Below are positions 1-7,073 of a stretch of 11,389 nucleotides of DNA, piece by piece. This DNA comes from Altererythrobacter sp. (GTDB lineage: Bacteria > Pseudomonadota > Alphaproteobacteria > Sphingomonadales > Sphingomonadaceae). The stretch is from assembly GCA_023299945.1 (NCBI GenBank), contig JALZVZ010000180.1, positions 1 through 11,389 on the forward strand, read 5' to 3'. Numbering within the stretch: the stretch's first letter is position 1; every line of letters starts with the position of its first letter. The notes below the pieces were generated by a model. The model saw only the letters and a program-made list of their open reading frames with translations, did no database searches and was not told the DNA's origin. Both the position numbers and the translations under genes were made by a program.

Positions 1-582
1 CAGGTTCAGTCTGATGGTGCACAACGCCGAGGCACACAGCAAGTGGGCCAGACACAGCGCCGTGCAGTTCGCAATGTGAACAGTGCAAACGGCAATGCAC
101 GCAATACGCGCCGCACAGCCGGTAATACTGCGAATATCAACCGCGTTCGCAACAACTCGCGCTCTAACAATCGGGCTGGTAATCGCCAATTCCGCAGCAG
201 CAATCGCAGCACGTTCCGCAACGGTCGTGGCAGTGTAAATAATCGCAGCTTCAACAATGGCAATTTCAAGCGCTGGAACCGCAATAGCTGGCGCAAGAGC
301 AGCCGGTATAATTGGTCACGTTTCCGTCGTTCAAACCGCAGCCTGTTTAGCCTAGGGCGCTATTATTCGCCTTACAGGTATCACAGCTACAACCGCTTTG
401 GTGTAGGCTTCTTTCTCGATAATCTATTCTTCGGGAGCCGTTACTGGATCAATGATCCGTGGCAGTACCGCCTGCCAAGCGTCTATGGCCCGTATCGCTG
501 GGTGCGTTATTATGACGATGTGGTGTTGGTGAACACATATAACGGCCAAGTTGTCGATGTGATCCACAGCTTCTTCTACTGA
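1..582 (+). CDS. RcnB-like secreted/periplasmic protein, Asn/Arg-rich, 5' end missing
   Basis: The reading frame is open from base 1 to the TGA at 580-582 (193 codons visible), so the true start and any signal peptide lie outside the window. The GTG at 43 is an internal codon rather than a convincing start. The first 110 or so visible residues are low-complexity and dominated by Asn, Arg and Ser with little hydrophobic content. The last 50 residues form a compact aromatic-rich segment (DPWQYRLPSVYGPYRWVRYYDDVVLVN, then GQVVDVI) resembling the C-terminus of RcnB-family periplasmic proteins, which are tied to nickel/cobalt homeostasis in E. coli. The family call rests only on this C-terminal pattern. 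Metal binding is not shown, since the visible part has no His or Cys cluster. Similar basic, Asn-rich RcnB-like proteins are, to my knowledge, common in sphingomonads with no assigned role. A hairpin terminator follows at 620-652. Confidence 0.6.
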   Translation, partial: QVQSDGAQRRGTQQVGQTQRRAVRNVNSANGNARNTRRTAGNTANINRVRNNSRSNNRAGNRQFRSSNRSTFRNGRGSVNNRSFNNGNFKRWNRNSWRKSSRYNWSRFRRSNRSLFSLGRYYSPYRYHSYNRFGVGFFLDNLFFGSRYWINDPWQYRLPSVYGPYRWVRYYDDVVLVNTYNGQVVDVIHSFFY

Positions 583-619
583 AGACACCGCTAAATCTTA
601 GCGACAAACCAAACAAATG

Positions 620-652
620 CCCCCGCTTTGCATCATGCTTAGCGGGGGTTTT
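620..652 (+). terminator. Rho-independent terminator after the RcnB-like gene
   Basis: An 8-bp perfect GC-rich stem pairs 620-627 (CCCCCGCT) with 641-648 (AGCGGGGG) across a 13-nt loop, followed by TTTT at 649-652. It lies 38 nt after the stop at 582 and 16 nt beyond the 3' end of the opposing lysyl-tRNA synthetase gene. On the minus strand the hairpin is followed by a T-rich but interrupted stretch (617-600), so it may work in both directions, more weakly for the synthetase. Confidence 0.8.
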
Positions 653-667
653 GGTTCTGAACGGGGT

Positions 668-2275
668 TTATGCTTTAGCCAGCGCCTCTGCGATGAGCTT
701 GCGGCTATTTTCAATGCCATACAAAGCGATGAAACTGCCCATGCGCGGCCCTTGCTCCGATCCCAGCAAAGTTTCATACAAAGCACGGAACCAATCGCGC
801 AGGTTCTCAAAACCATGCGCTTCATCCTTGCCGATTTCATAGACGCTGGTCTGCAAATCTTCTGCGCTGCTGTCAGGCGCGGCGGCTGCCAATGCCGCAT
901 CCAAAGCTTGCAAAGCCGCGATCTCGCCGCCCACGGGCGCACGCTTGTTCAATGTCGGCACGATAAAGTCGCGGGTATAGGCAACCGCTGCATCAATCAT
1001 TGCGTCTACCGCCGGATTGCTAACCGGCGCACCGAGATAGCTTTCCAGATAATCGGCGACATTTTCTGCAGTCGCCTCTGCGCCCAAAACGCTCGCCAAA
1101 TTGAGTAGCAAGCCAAAGCTGACCGGAACTGTATCGCCAGCACCGGCCGCATCAGGCCCTGTGTGCGTTTCATTCGCGCGCAGCAAATGCCAAACGGGAT
1201 TGCCCATTTGCTTGTCCAGCGGTTGCTCGCTCAAACGCTCACGGAACTGCCAATAATCATCGACCGCGCGCGGGATCACGCCAGTGTGCAGCTGCTTTGC
1301 GCTTTTGGGATTGGGGAAGATATAAAAGCCCAGGCTCTCTTGCGTCCCATATTTCAGCCATTGCTCAATCGTGAGGCCATTGCCTTTTGACTTGGAGATT
1401 TTCTCGCCATTTTCATCGAGGAACAGTTCGTAAATCAGGCCTTCTGGTTTTTGTCCGCCCAAAACTCTGGCAATCTTGCCCGATTGAATACCAGTGTCGG
1501 TTAGATCCTTGCCATACATTTCATAATCGACGCCTTGCGCGACCCAGCGCATGGCAAAATCGACTTTCCATTGCAGCTTTGCCTGCCCGCCCAATGCGCT
1601 TTGTTCGATCACGCTGCCGTCTTCATCGGTGAAGCGGATCAGCCCAGCTGCGGCGTCGACGATCTCAACCGGCACTTGCAAGACCACGCCATTGGTGGGC
1701 GAGATGGGCATAATGGGTGAATAAGTCGCCGCGCGCTCTGCCCGCAAAGTTGGCAGCATAATGTCGAGAATATCTTGATTGTGGGCGAGTACATTCTTCA
1801 ACGCATCGTCAAACGCGCCGCTATTGTAACGATCAGAGGCGGCGACAAACTCATAATCAAAGCCAAACCGGTCCAGAAATTCCCGCAGCATCGCATTGTT
1901 GTGATGGGCAAAGCTCTCATATTTTTCAAACGGATCGGGAATGCGCGAGAGCGGCTTACCTAGGTTTTCGTTCAGCATCGCCTGATTGGGAAGATTATCC
2001 GGCACTTTGCGCAGACCATCCATGTCATCAGAAAACGCGACCAGCCGCGTCGCCTGCCCCGTCAGTGCCTCGTAAGCGCGGCGCACAAATGTGGTGCGCA
2101 AAACTTCTTGGAACGTGCCGATATGCGGCAGGCCCGATGGACCGTAGCCGGTCTCAAACAGCACAGGCTCGCCGCCAGGTTTTCCGTCACGGAGCTTTTT
2201 TGCAAGGCGCTGCGCCTCTTGAAAAGGCCAGGCTTTGGAATTGCGTGCTGCATCGCTAAGAATATTATCAGTCAT
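668..2275 (-). CDS. lysK: Lysyl-tRNA synthetase, class I
   Basis: This enzyme charges tRNA-Lys with lysine in the cytoplasm, using ATP. It is the class I form (archaeal/alphaproteobacterial/spirochaete type), not the class II LysS of most bacteria. From the ATG at 2275 it has 535 residues, which fits the family. The class I ATP signatures are present: PHIG at about residues 50-53, within GPSGLPHIGTF, and KISKSKG at about 292-298, equivalent to KMSKS. The Rossmann-fold part runs through the middle, with a helical anticodon-binding region in the last 180 residues. The frame extends upstream to a TTG at 2323, but the residues it adds (CKHGQHAHMRWG) look like translated leader, so I chose ATG 2275; ATG 2287 is also possible. 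GGGG lies very close to the 2275 start, so ribosome binding does not settle it. The gene ends with TAA at 668-670, convergent with the RcnB-like gene. The TM2 gene lies 101 bp upstream on the same strand. Confidence 0.93.
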   Translation of the reverse strand: MTDNILSDAARNSKAWPFQEAQRLAKKLRDGKPGGEPVLFETGYGPSGLPHIGTFQEVLRTTFVRRAYEALTGQATRLVAFSDDMDGLRKVPDNLPNQAMLNENLGKPLSRIPDPFEKYESFAHHNNAMLREFLDRFGFDYEFVAASDRYNSGAFDDALKNVLAHNQDILDIMLPTLRAERAATYSPIMPISPTNGVVLQVPVEIVDAAAGLIRFTDEDGSVIEQSALGGQAKLQWKVDFAMRWVAQGVDYEMYGKDLTDTGIQSGKIARVLGGQKPEGLIYELFLDENGEKISKSKGNGLTIEQWLKYGTQESLGFYIFPNPKSAKQLHTGVIPRAVDDYWQFRERLSEQPLDKQMGNPVWHLLRANETHTGPDAAGAGDTVPVSFGLLLNLASVLGAEATAENVADYLESYLGAPVSNPAVDAMIDAAVAYTRDFIVPTLNKRAPVGGEIAALQALDAALAAAAPDSSAEDLQTSVYEIGKDEAHGFENLRDWFRALYETLLGSEQGPRMGSFIALYGIENSRKLIAEALAKA

Positions 2276-2376
2276 ACCCCAGCGCATATGCGCATGCTGG
2301 CCATGCTTGCAAGCGATAGTCAAACAGGCAGCTTATATTGACGCCAAATGCCGCGCACATTGGCGGGCTTTTTCCG

Positions 2377-2988
2377 TCAACTAAAGGTGCTTACATCCAG
2401 CGAATTTTGCGCCTTATAGCTGCGAAGCATTCCTGGGATGAGAAACAGATCGGCAAATATCCACAATGCCCAAAGCATCAATCCCCAGATTAGGTGACCC
2501 GAGACTGTAAATGCCAATATTAGCGAGCCCAAAAACAGGCCTATTTGCATCCATGCGGTTTGCGATTGGCCGCAATAAAACCGGTGGAACGAGCCTTGGC
2601 CAAGCACAAACCAGTAGAGATAGGCGATGAAATTATTGCGCTTCTCAATTGGGCCAAACATCCGGAGCGACATGGCGCTGGGCCGGTTTGTTGTGGGTCT
2701 TTGACTGAATTCAGAAGCAATGGCCGCCTGCAATTTGCGTGCATCTCCAGTGTCGCCTGCTGATGCGCCAACGTGCCCTGCAACGCCGCCCAAGTCACTG
2801 CCCCTTGCGCGCTCTCCTGCAATAAATGCCTCGCGCTGGGCTGCAATCCGCGCCTTTTCTGGGTCCACCGGCTCCGCTGGACGAACCGCTGGCTGAACAA
2901 AGGGGCTCGGTCGCCGTTCTGGCCTGCGTGCTGGTATTGCAGATTGCGCTGATTGACCCGCAGCCAATCCCTTCTTCCCAAAACTCAT
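2377..2988 (-). CDS. TM2-domain inner-membrane protein with disordered N-terminus
   Basis: The product has 203 residues from the ATG at 2988. I chose this start over one at 3126 because AGGGGG sits 5 nt upstream (2994-2999) and the extra 46 residues look non-coding. Residues 1-115 are rich in Ala, Arg, Pro and Gly (RRPERRPSPF, VRPAEPVDPE) and are probably a disordered cytoplasmic tail. Residues 116-190 match the TM2 domain pattern: a hydrophobic segment (FIAYLYWFVLGQGSFHRFYCG, about 120-140), then hydrophobic stretches at about 147-163 and 165-186 ending in a WIFADLFLIPGM-type motif. The G-x-x-x-x-H-R-F-Y-x-G core is the TM2 hallmark. The biochemical role of bacterial TM2 proteins is unknown. 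It is divergent from the helicase gene and lies upstream of lysK on the same strand, but a 101-bp gap gives no strong case for an operon. Confidence 0.8.
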   Translation of the reverse strand: MSFGKKGLAAGQSAQSAIPARRPERRPSPFVQPAVRPAEPVDPEKARIAAQREAFIAGERARGSDLGGVAGHVGASAGDTGDARKLQAAIASEFSQRPTTNRPSAMSLRMFGPIEKRNNFIAYLYWFVLGQGSFHRFYCGQSQTAWMQIGLFLGSLILAFTVSGHLIWGLMLWALWIFADLFLIPGMLRSYKAQNSLDVSTFS

Positions 2989-3119
2989 AACTACCCCCTG
3001 ACTTGCCCTATCGCAAAGGTGATAGCACCGAGGCCTTGCCATTTCCTTAGCGTGATTGTGCTGGATAGCGGCCCTGCCCCTGTTTACTTTCCGTTCCTCC
3101 GCGCACATCCCTGTTCCTA
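2989..3119. other. Divergent intergenic region between TM2 gene and helicase
   Basis: This 131-bp gap must hold the promoters of both divergent genes. I see the AGGGGG ribosome binding site of the TM2 gene at 2994-2999 (minus strand) and a small inverted repeat CTATC (3008-3012) / GATAG (3021-3025). I found no clear -35/-10 pair on either strand and no LexA-like box, which one might look for upstream of a DinG-type helicase. Confidence 0.4.
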
Positions 3120-5882
3120 GTGCCAAACCCCCTCCCTCTTCCCGCGCTACACGCCAGCCATTCCGGCAATTGGATTGCGCCGCCTACCGGAGATCCCAGC
3201 GCCGTCTCCAAGGGCGATGCGATCATGTCGGCCGCCGATACGCCGGTGCTGATGCTGAACGCGCCGCTAGTGGCATCGCGGCTGGGCTATCCTGATCTGT
3301 CGGGCCTCGATCTGCTGGAGCTGTTCGCCTTTGTGCATCCGGCACAATTCTGCGTGCCGACACCGCGTGGGCTTGCGCAGGCATTGGAGATTGAGGAACC
3401 CGCCAGCGACGGCGATGTGCCGCAATTCCTGCAACTGGCAGCCGGCGTCCTTGTCGCGCATTGCGAAGCGGCGGATTGGACAGAACGCGAAGGCGCGTGG
3501 AGCGTTTTGCAATCCATGATGAAATTGCGCTGGCAATGGGCGCAAATCCTATCGCCCTATATTGCGCGGCCTGAAAAGGCAGAAAAATGGCTGTTTTCGC
3601 GCTTGCCTGAATGGGAAGAAGTTGCCGAACGACCGCAGCCTTCACAGATCGACTTGGCCGCCGATGCAGTGCTTTCACGGCTGGATGCCCTGACCGGCGA
3701 TGGCGCCGAAAAACGCGAGGGCCAGCGCAAATACGCCAGCGAAGTTGCATCACTATTTGCCCCGCGCCGCCAGCAGGGTCAGCCCCATGTCTTACTTGCG
3801 CAAGCAGGCACGGGTATTGGCAAAACTTTGGGTTATCTTGCGCCGGCATCGCTTTGGTCACAGGCGGCAGAGGGAACCGTATGGGTCTCCACCTTCACCA
3901 AGAACCTCCAACGCCAATTGCGCAGTGAAAGCCGCCGCGCGTTCGATGCGCGCCGCCCCGATGGATCAAAGCCAGTTGTGGTGCGCAAGGGCCGCGAAAA
4001 TTACCTCTGCCTGCTGAATTTGGAAGACGCATTGCAAGGCGGTTTCACCGGGCGCCCTGCGATCCTTGCGCAATTGGTAGGCCGCTGGGCCGCTTACAGC
4101 CAAGATGGAGATATGATCGGCGGCGACTTGCCCGGCTGGCTCGGCACGCTTTTCCGCAAACGCGGTATTGCGGCGCTAACCGACCAACGCGGCGAATGCG
4201 TCTATGCCGGCTGCCCACATTATAAAAAGTGCTTCATCGAGCGGGCTGCAAGAGATTCCGCGCAGGCCGATTTGGTGATTGCCAATCACGCTTTGGTGAT
4301 GGTCAATGCTGCGCGTGGTAGAGATCATGCCGCCCGCCCTACCCGCATTATATTTGACGAAGGCCACCATGTTTTCGAGGCCGCCGACAGCACTTTTTCT
4401 GCGGCAATATCGGGCCAAGAGACCATTGAATTGCGCCGCTGGATCGTTGGGCCGGAACGCAAAAATCGCGGGCGCAGACGCGGGCTTGCAGCGCGCCTTG
4501 CCGATGTATCCTCCTATGATGACGAAGGCGGCGTCGCGGTGGAAGATGCGGTTGAGGCTGCCGGTGCGCTGCCATCAGAAGGCTGGCTCCAACGCCTTAA
4601 TGAAGGCGAACCATCGGGCCCGATAGAGGCCTTGCTAGGGCAAGTCCGCTCTGCGACCTATGCCCGCGACGAAAGCGGCCAAGAGGCGGGTTACGGCATT
4701 GAAACAGAAGCCTCTGGCCTACCGGGTGAATTGATCGAGGCCGCTGGAAATGCGCAGGCGGCCCTTGCCGCAATTCGTGCGCCTTTGATGAAATTAGGCA
4801 CGCGGCTGGAGGCGATCCATTCAGACCCGCCCGATTGGCTGGATGGGCAAGGCCGCCAGCGTATCGAGGGCGCGCGGTTTGCGATGCAATGGCGGATCGA
4901 TCTGCTTGCGGCATGGGAGGCTTTGCTGACGCGCCTTGGCGGGCCTGCCGATCCTGAATTTGTCGATTGGCTCTGTGTTGAGCGCAGTGATGCGCGCGAA
5001 TTTGATGTCGGCATTCACCGCCGCTGGCTCGACCCGTCCAAGCCCTTTGCCAAAACCGTTTTGGAACCGGCCCACGGCGTGATGCTGACCAGCGCCACAC
5101 TGACCGATTACAGCGCCGATGCAGACGCATGGGATGCCGCGATTGCGCGCAGCGGCACTGAACATATCGCCTCCTCCCCGCGCCTATCGGCGGCGGCCAG
5201 CCCGTTTGATTATGCAGGCCGTGCCGAAGTATTGATTGTCACCGATGTTAAAAAGGGCGATTTGCCCGCACTGTCTGGCGCTTACGCAAAATTGATTGAA
5301 GCATCGGGCGGCGGCGTGCTCGGCCTGTTCACTGCCATCCGCCGAATGCGCGCGGTTCATGGGCGGATTGCTGACCGCTTGGCCCGCGCTGGCCTGCCGA
5401 TTTACGCGCAGCATGTCGACCCGATCGACACAGGCACGCTTGTCGATATTTTCCGCGATGATCCGCGCAGTTCGCTGCTTGGCACAGATGCTTTGCGCGA
5501 CGGGGTGGATGTGCCCGGCAATTCTCTGCGCTGCGTTGTGATGGAGCAAGTGCCATGGCCTCGCCCTGATATTTTGCACAAGGCGCGGCGGGCATCGTCG
5601 GGCGGCTCTGCCTATGACGACCGGATTATTCGCGCAAGGATCGCCCAGGCGTTTGGGCGGCTGATCCGCACAAAGCACGATGCTGGCCATTTTATCGTGC
5701 TGTCGGCCGCCTTCCCCTCGCGCTTGCTCACCGCTTTTCCCGAGGGCACGCCGGTCACACGCCTGACATTGGACGAAGCTTTAGAGCGCGTAGAGGCTGG
5801 ACAAGCCGCCAAGAGTGGTGTTTCGCAAGGAAACGCTTCTGGCGAAGAAGCGCAAGACCATTCAGACGAGGAGCACGCATAG
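3120..5882 (+). CDS. DinG/XPD-family ATP-dependent DNA helicase with Fe-S cluster
   Basis: This is a superfamily 2 helicase of the DinG/XPD/Rad3 type, predicted to unwind DNA 5' to 3' in repair or in resolving R-loops and structured DNA. In the 920-residue product, Walker A is AGTGIGKT (229-236), motif II is DEGH (413-416), motif III is LTSATLT, and motif VI is QAFGRLIR near residue 845. Four cysteines (C297, C360, C365, C371) stand where the XPD/DinG 4Fe-4S cluster is expected, and the spacing of the last three (C-x4-C-x5-C) matches E. coli DinG. About 200 residues precede the helicase core (containing LDLLELFAFVHPAQF), well beyond E. coli DinG. I do not recognise an exonuclease motif there. 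The start is uncertain: GTG 3120 lacks a clear ribosome binding site and ATG 3225 is the alternative. I prefer 3120 because the extra residues read as protein (LPALHASHSGNWI). The SixA-like gene follows directly. Confidence 0.88.
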   Translation: MPNPLPLPALHASHSGNWIAPPTGDPSAVSKGDAIMSAADTPVLMLNAPLVASRLGYPDLSGLDLLELFAFVHPAQFCVPTPRGLAQALEIEEPASDGDVPQFLQLAAGVLVAHCEAADWTEREGAWSVLQSMMKLRWQWAQILSPYIARPEKAEKWLFSRLPEWEEVAERPQPSQIDLAADAVLSRLDALTGDGAEKREGQRKYASEVASLFAPRRQQGQPHVLLAQAGTGIGKTLGYLAPASLWSQAAEGTVWVSTFTKNLQRQLRSESRRAFDARRPDGSKPVVVRKGRENYLCLLNLEDALQGGFTGRPAILAQLVGRWAAYSQDGDMIGGDLPGWLGTLFRKRGIAALTDQRGECVYAGCPHYKKCFIERAARDSAQADLVIANHALVMVNAARGRDHAARPTRIIFDEGHHVFEAADSTFSAAISGQETIELRRWIVGPERKNRGRRRGLAARLADVSSYDDEGGVAVEDAVEAAGALPSEGWLQRLNEGEPSGPIEALLGQVRSATYARDESGQEAGYGIETEASGLPGELIEAAGNAQAALAAIRAPLMKLGTRLEAIHSDPPDWLDGQGRQRIEGARFAMQWRIDLLAAWEALLTRLGGPADPEFVDWLCVERSDAREFDVGIHRRWLDPSKPFAKTVLEPAHGVMLTSATLTDYSADADAWDAAIARSGTEHIASSPRLSAAASPFDYAGRAEVLIVTDVKKGDLPALSGAYAKLIEASGGGVLGLFTAIRRMRAVHGRIADRLARAGLPIYAQHVDPIDTGTLVDIFRDDPRSSLLGTDALRDGVDVPGNSLRCVVMEQVPWPRPDILHKARRASSGGSAYDDRIIRARIAQAFGRLIRTKHDAGHFIVLSAAFPSRLLTAFPEGTPVTRLTLDEALERVEAGQAAKSGVSQGNASGEEAQDHSDEEHA

Positions 5883-6416
5883 GTGAAGATTGTTGGCCTT
5901 ATGCGTCATGCCAAATCCGATTGGGATGACCTGTCGACGCGCGACTTTGATCGCGGGCTTAACGATCGCGGGCGTAAAGGAGCGGCTTTAATCGGCGCGC
6001 ATATTCGCGATCACGGGGTCAAATGGGATACGCTTTTGGCCAGTCCAGCAGAGCGGGTGAAGCGCACTTTAGAGGTCGCTGAACTTCCGCAAGCTCCTGT
6101 ATTTGATAAAAAATTATACTTAGCCAGCGCGCCGACCATCCTCGATGTGATCCACACCCATATGGAAAGCAGCACCGCCAATTCCGTTCTTATCGCAGGG
6201 CATAATCCCGGCTTGCAAGAAATGCTGATGGAGCTGGTCCCGCCGCATAATGAGAATGCTTTGTTCGACGAGGCAGCGGCAAAATTCCCGACCGCCACCT
6301 TTGCCGTTATTGAATGCAAGGTGGACAATTGGGCGGATTTGCGCGGCGGTGTCGGCACGCTGGCCCATTTTGCACGACCGCGAGATTTGGACCCTGATCT
6401 GGGACCAGAATATTAG
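5883..6416 (+). CDS. sixA: SixA-type phosphohistidine phosphatase (histidine phosphatase superfamily)
   Basis: The product has 177 residues and belongs to the histidine phosphatase (phosphoglycerate mutase-like) superfamily, SixA branch. The catalytic RH motif lies at residues 8-9 (LMRHAKS), a second conserved Arg at about 58 (SPAERVKRT) and the second catalytic His at about 107 (LIAGHNPG). SixA in E. coli removes phosphate from phosphohistidine proteins. The substrate here is unknown. The start is GTG 5883, immediately after the helicase TAG (5880-5882), with GAGGAG at 5869-5874 inside the end of the helicase gene at a suitable 8-nt spacing. Translation is therefore probably coupled to the helicase, and the two form an operon. 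Its TAG (6414-6416) abuts the soxR stop on the other strand with no bases between. The symbol rests on family resemblance. Confidence 0.85.
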   Translation: MKIVGLMRHAKSDWDDLSTRDFDRGLNDRGRKGAALIGAHIRDHGVKWDTLLASPAERVKRTLEVAELPQAPVFDKKLYLASAPTILDVIHTHMESSTANSVLIAGHNPGLQEMLMELVPPHNENALFDEAAAKFPTATFAVIECKVDNWADLRGGVGTLAHFARPRDLDPDLGPEY

Positions 6417-6869
6417 TTAAATCAAAACCTTGCGGGGTCCCGGCCCCTCAGTCGCCAGCACATCATCCTTATTGTAAAGCTGGCAATGCGTCAGGCTGAG
6501 GCAACCGCAACCGATACAACCATCCAACCGGTCGCGGGTCCGCTCCAGCTGAGTGATCTTATCATCAATCCCGCCGCGAATAGACCGGCTGATTTTTTGC
6601 CAATCGCGCGCATTGGGCGTGCGCCCTTTGGGAAGCCGCGCCAGCTCGCTTTCAATATCGCCCAAGGCCAGCCCCAATTGCTGAGCGATCAGAATGAAAC
6701 TCAAGCGCCGAATATCGGATCGCAGGAAACGCCGCTGATTGCCGCCAGTGCGGATCGGCTCGACCAAACCCTTATCCTCATAGAAGCGAATGGCTGAAAC
6801 AGAGAGTCCAGTTCGTCTCGCCATTTCACCGATAGAAATCAGATCTTTAGTGCTTGGTCTATTGGTCAT
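6417..6869 (-). CDS. soxR: Redox-sensitive transcriptional activator SoxR (MerR family)
   Basis: SoxR is a dimeric MerR-family regulator whose [2Fe-2S] cluster senses redox-cycling compounds, and it activates promoters with an over-long spacer. The 150-residue product shows the N-terminal winged helix (SIGEMARRTG, then SAIRFYEDKGL), the SoxR-typical GNQRRF at 43-48, a coiled-coil dimerisation helix at about 85-115, and the cluster motif C118-x2-C121-x-C123-x5-C129 within LDGCIGCGCLS, almost identical to E. coli SoxR in this stretch. Length and start fit the family: the first conserved helix-turn-helix residue is about 11 residues from the chosen ATG. No good Shine-Dalgarno precedes ATG 6869, and the leader carries 10-bp tandem repeats. 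It is divergent from the VOC gene, with a SoxR box between them, and convergent with sixA. Confidence 0.95.
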   Translation of the reverse strand: MTNRPSTKDLISIGEMARRTGLSVSAIRFYEDKGLVEPIRTGGNQRRFLRSDIRRLSFILIAQQLGLALGDIESELARLPKGRTPNARDWQKISRSIRGGIDDKITQLERTRDRLDGCIGCGCLSLTHCQLYNKDDVLATEGPGPRKVLI

Positions 6870-6906
6870 CTCGCATCATCTCGCTTTTGGCCTCATCTGG
6901 CCTCAT
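6859..6906 (-). other. Possible 15-codon leader ORF overlapping soxR start
   Basis: On the minus strand an ATG at 6906 opens a 15-codon frame (MRPDEAKSEMMRDDQ) ending in TAG at 6861-6859, which overlaps the soxR ATG (6869) in another frame. AAGG precedes the ATG at short range. Internal ATGs at 6879 and 6876 share the frame. It is created largely by the tandem repeats here, so it may be accidental. It could affect initiation at soxR, which lacks its own clear ribosome binding site. Confidence 0.2.
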
Positions 6907-6908
6907 CT
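6870..6908 (-). repeat. Two pairs of 10-bp tandem repeats in the soxR leader
   Basis: Read on the minus strand, 6908-6889 contains GGCCAGATGA-type units: on the plus strand GGCCTCATCT occurs at 6889-6898 and again at 6899-6908, followed by a third GGCC. Next to soxR, the minus-strand unit GCGAGATGA occurs twice with 10-nt spacing (starting at 6884 and 6874); the second copy includes the soxR ATG. Both repeats contain GATGA, so they may derive from a common unit by slippage. Confidence 0.75.
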
Positions 6909-6963
6909 GGCCTTGGCTGGATTTGTAGGAAATATTCGTAAGCTTCAGCAGGTGATTTATTGC

Positions 6964-6994
6964 TTGACCTCAAGTTAGCTTGAGGTTGCAAAAC
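6964..6994 (+). promoter_or_regulatory. SoxR operator (sox box) and promoter of the VOC gene
   Basis: The dyad ACCTCAAG (6967-6974) - TTAG - CTTGAGGT (6979-6986) is a perfect 8-4-8 inverted repeat and matches the CCTCAAG-N4-CTTGAGG SoxR operator of E. coli soxS. A TTGACC -35 element (6964-6969) overlaps its left end exactly as in soxS. With the 19-bp spacer typical of MerR-family promoters, the -10 would be 6989-6994 (CAAAAC), a poor match to TATAAT. The -35 faces the VOC gene, whose ATG is 80 nt beyond. The regulator gene itself lies on the other side. Confidence 0.87.
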
Positions 6995-7073
6995 AGTCAA
7001 ACAGGCGATCACACAAGCGATTCGAAAACGCTTCATGTCGCTTGAATTGAGACGCAATTACAGGAGCTTAATC

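Noticed and set aside
617..1108. 163-codon plus-strand ORF antisense to lysK
   Set aside because: It begins inside the terminator hairpin and runs antisense to the conserved synthetase, with no recognisable domain or ribosome binding site.
2276..2323. Longer lysK start at TTG 2323
   Set aside because: It would add 16 residues of Cys/His/Met-rich sequence derived from palindromic leader DNA, with no family support.
2343..2375. Inverted repeat GCCAAATG/CATTGGC followed by a T run, considered as a terminator
   Set aside because: The T run is on the plus strand, where no gene ends, and on the minus strand (TM2 gene) the stem is bulged and no T run follows.
2989..3126. Longer TM2-protein start at 3126
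   Set aside because: The extra residues do not resemble the family, and a strong AGGGGG site precedes the internal ATG at 2988.
3223..3861. 212-codon ORF on the minus strand inside the helicase gene
   Set aside because: It lies wholly antisense to a helicase with clear motifs, its translation is rich in Arg/Ala/Pro with no family resemblance, and it is typical of shadow frames in GC-rich DNA.
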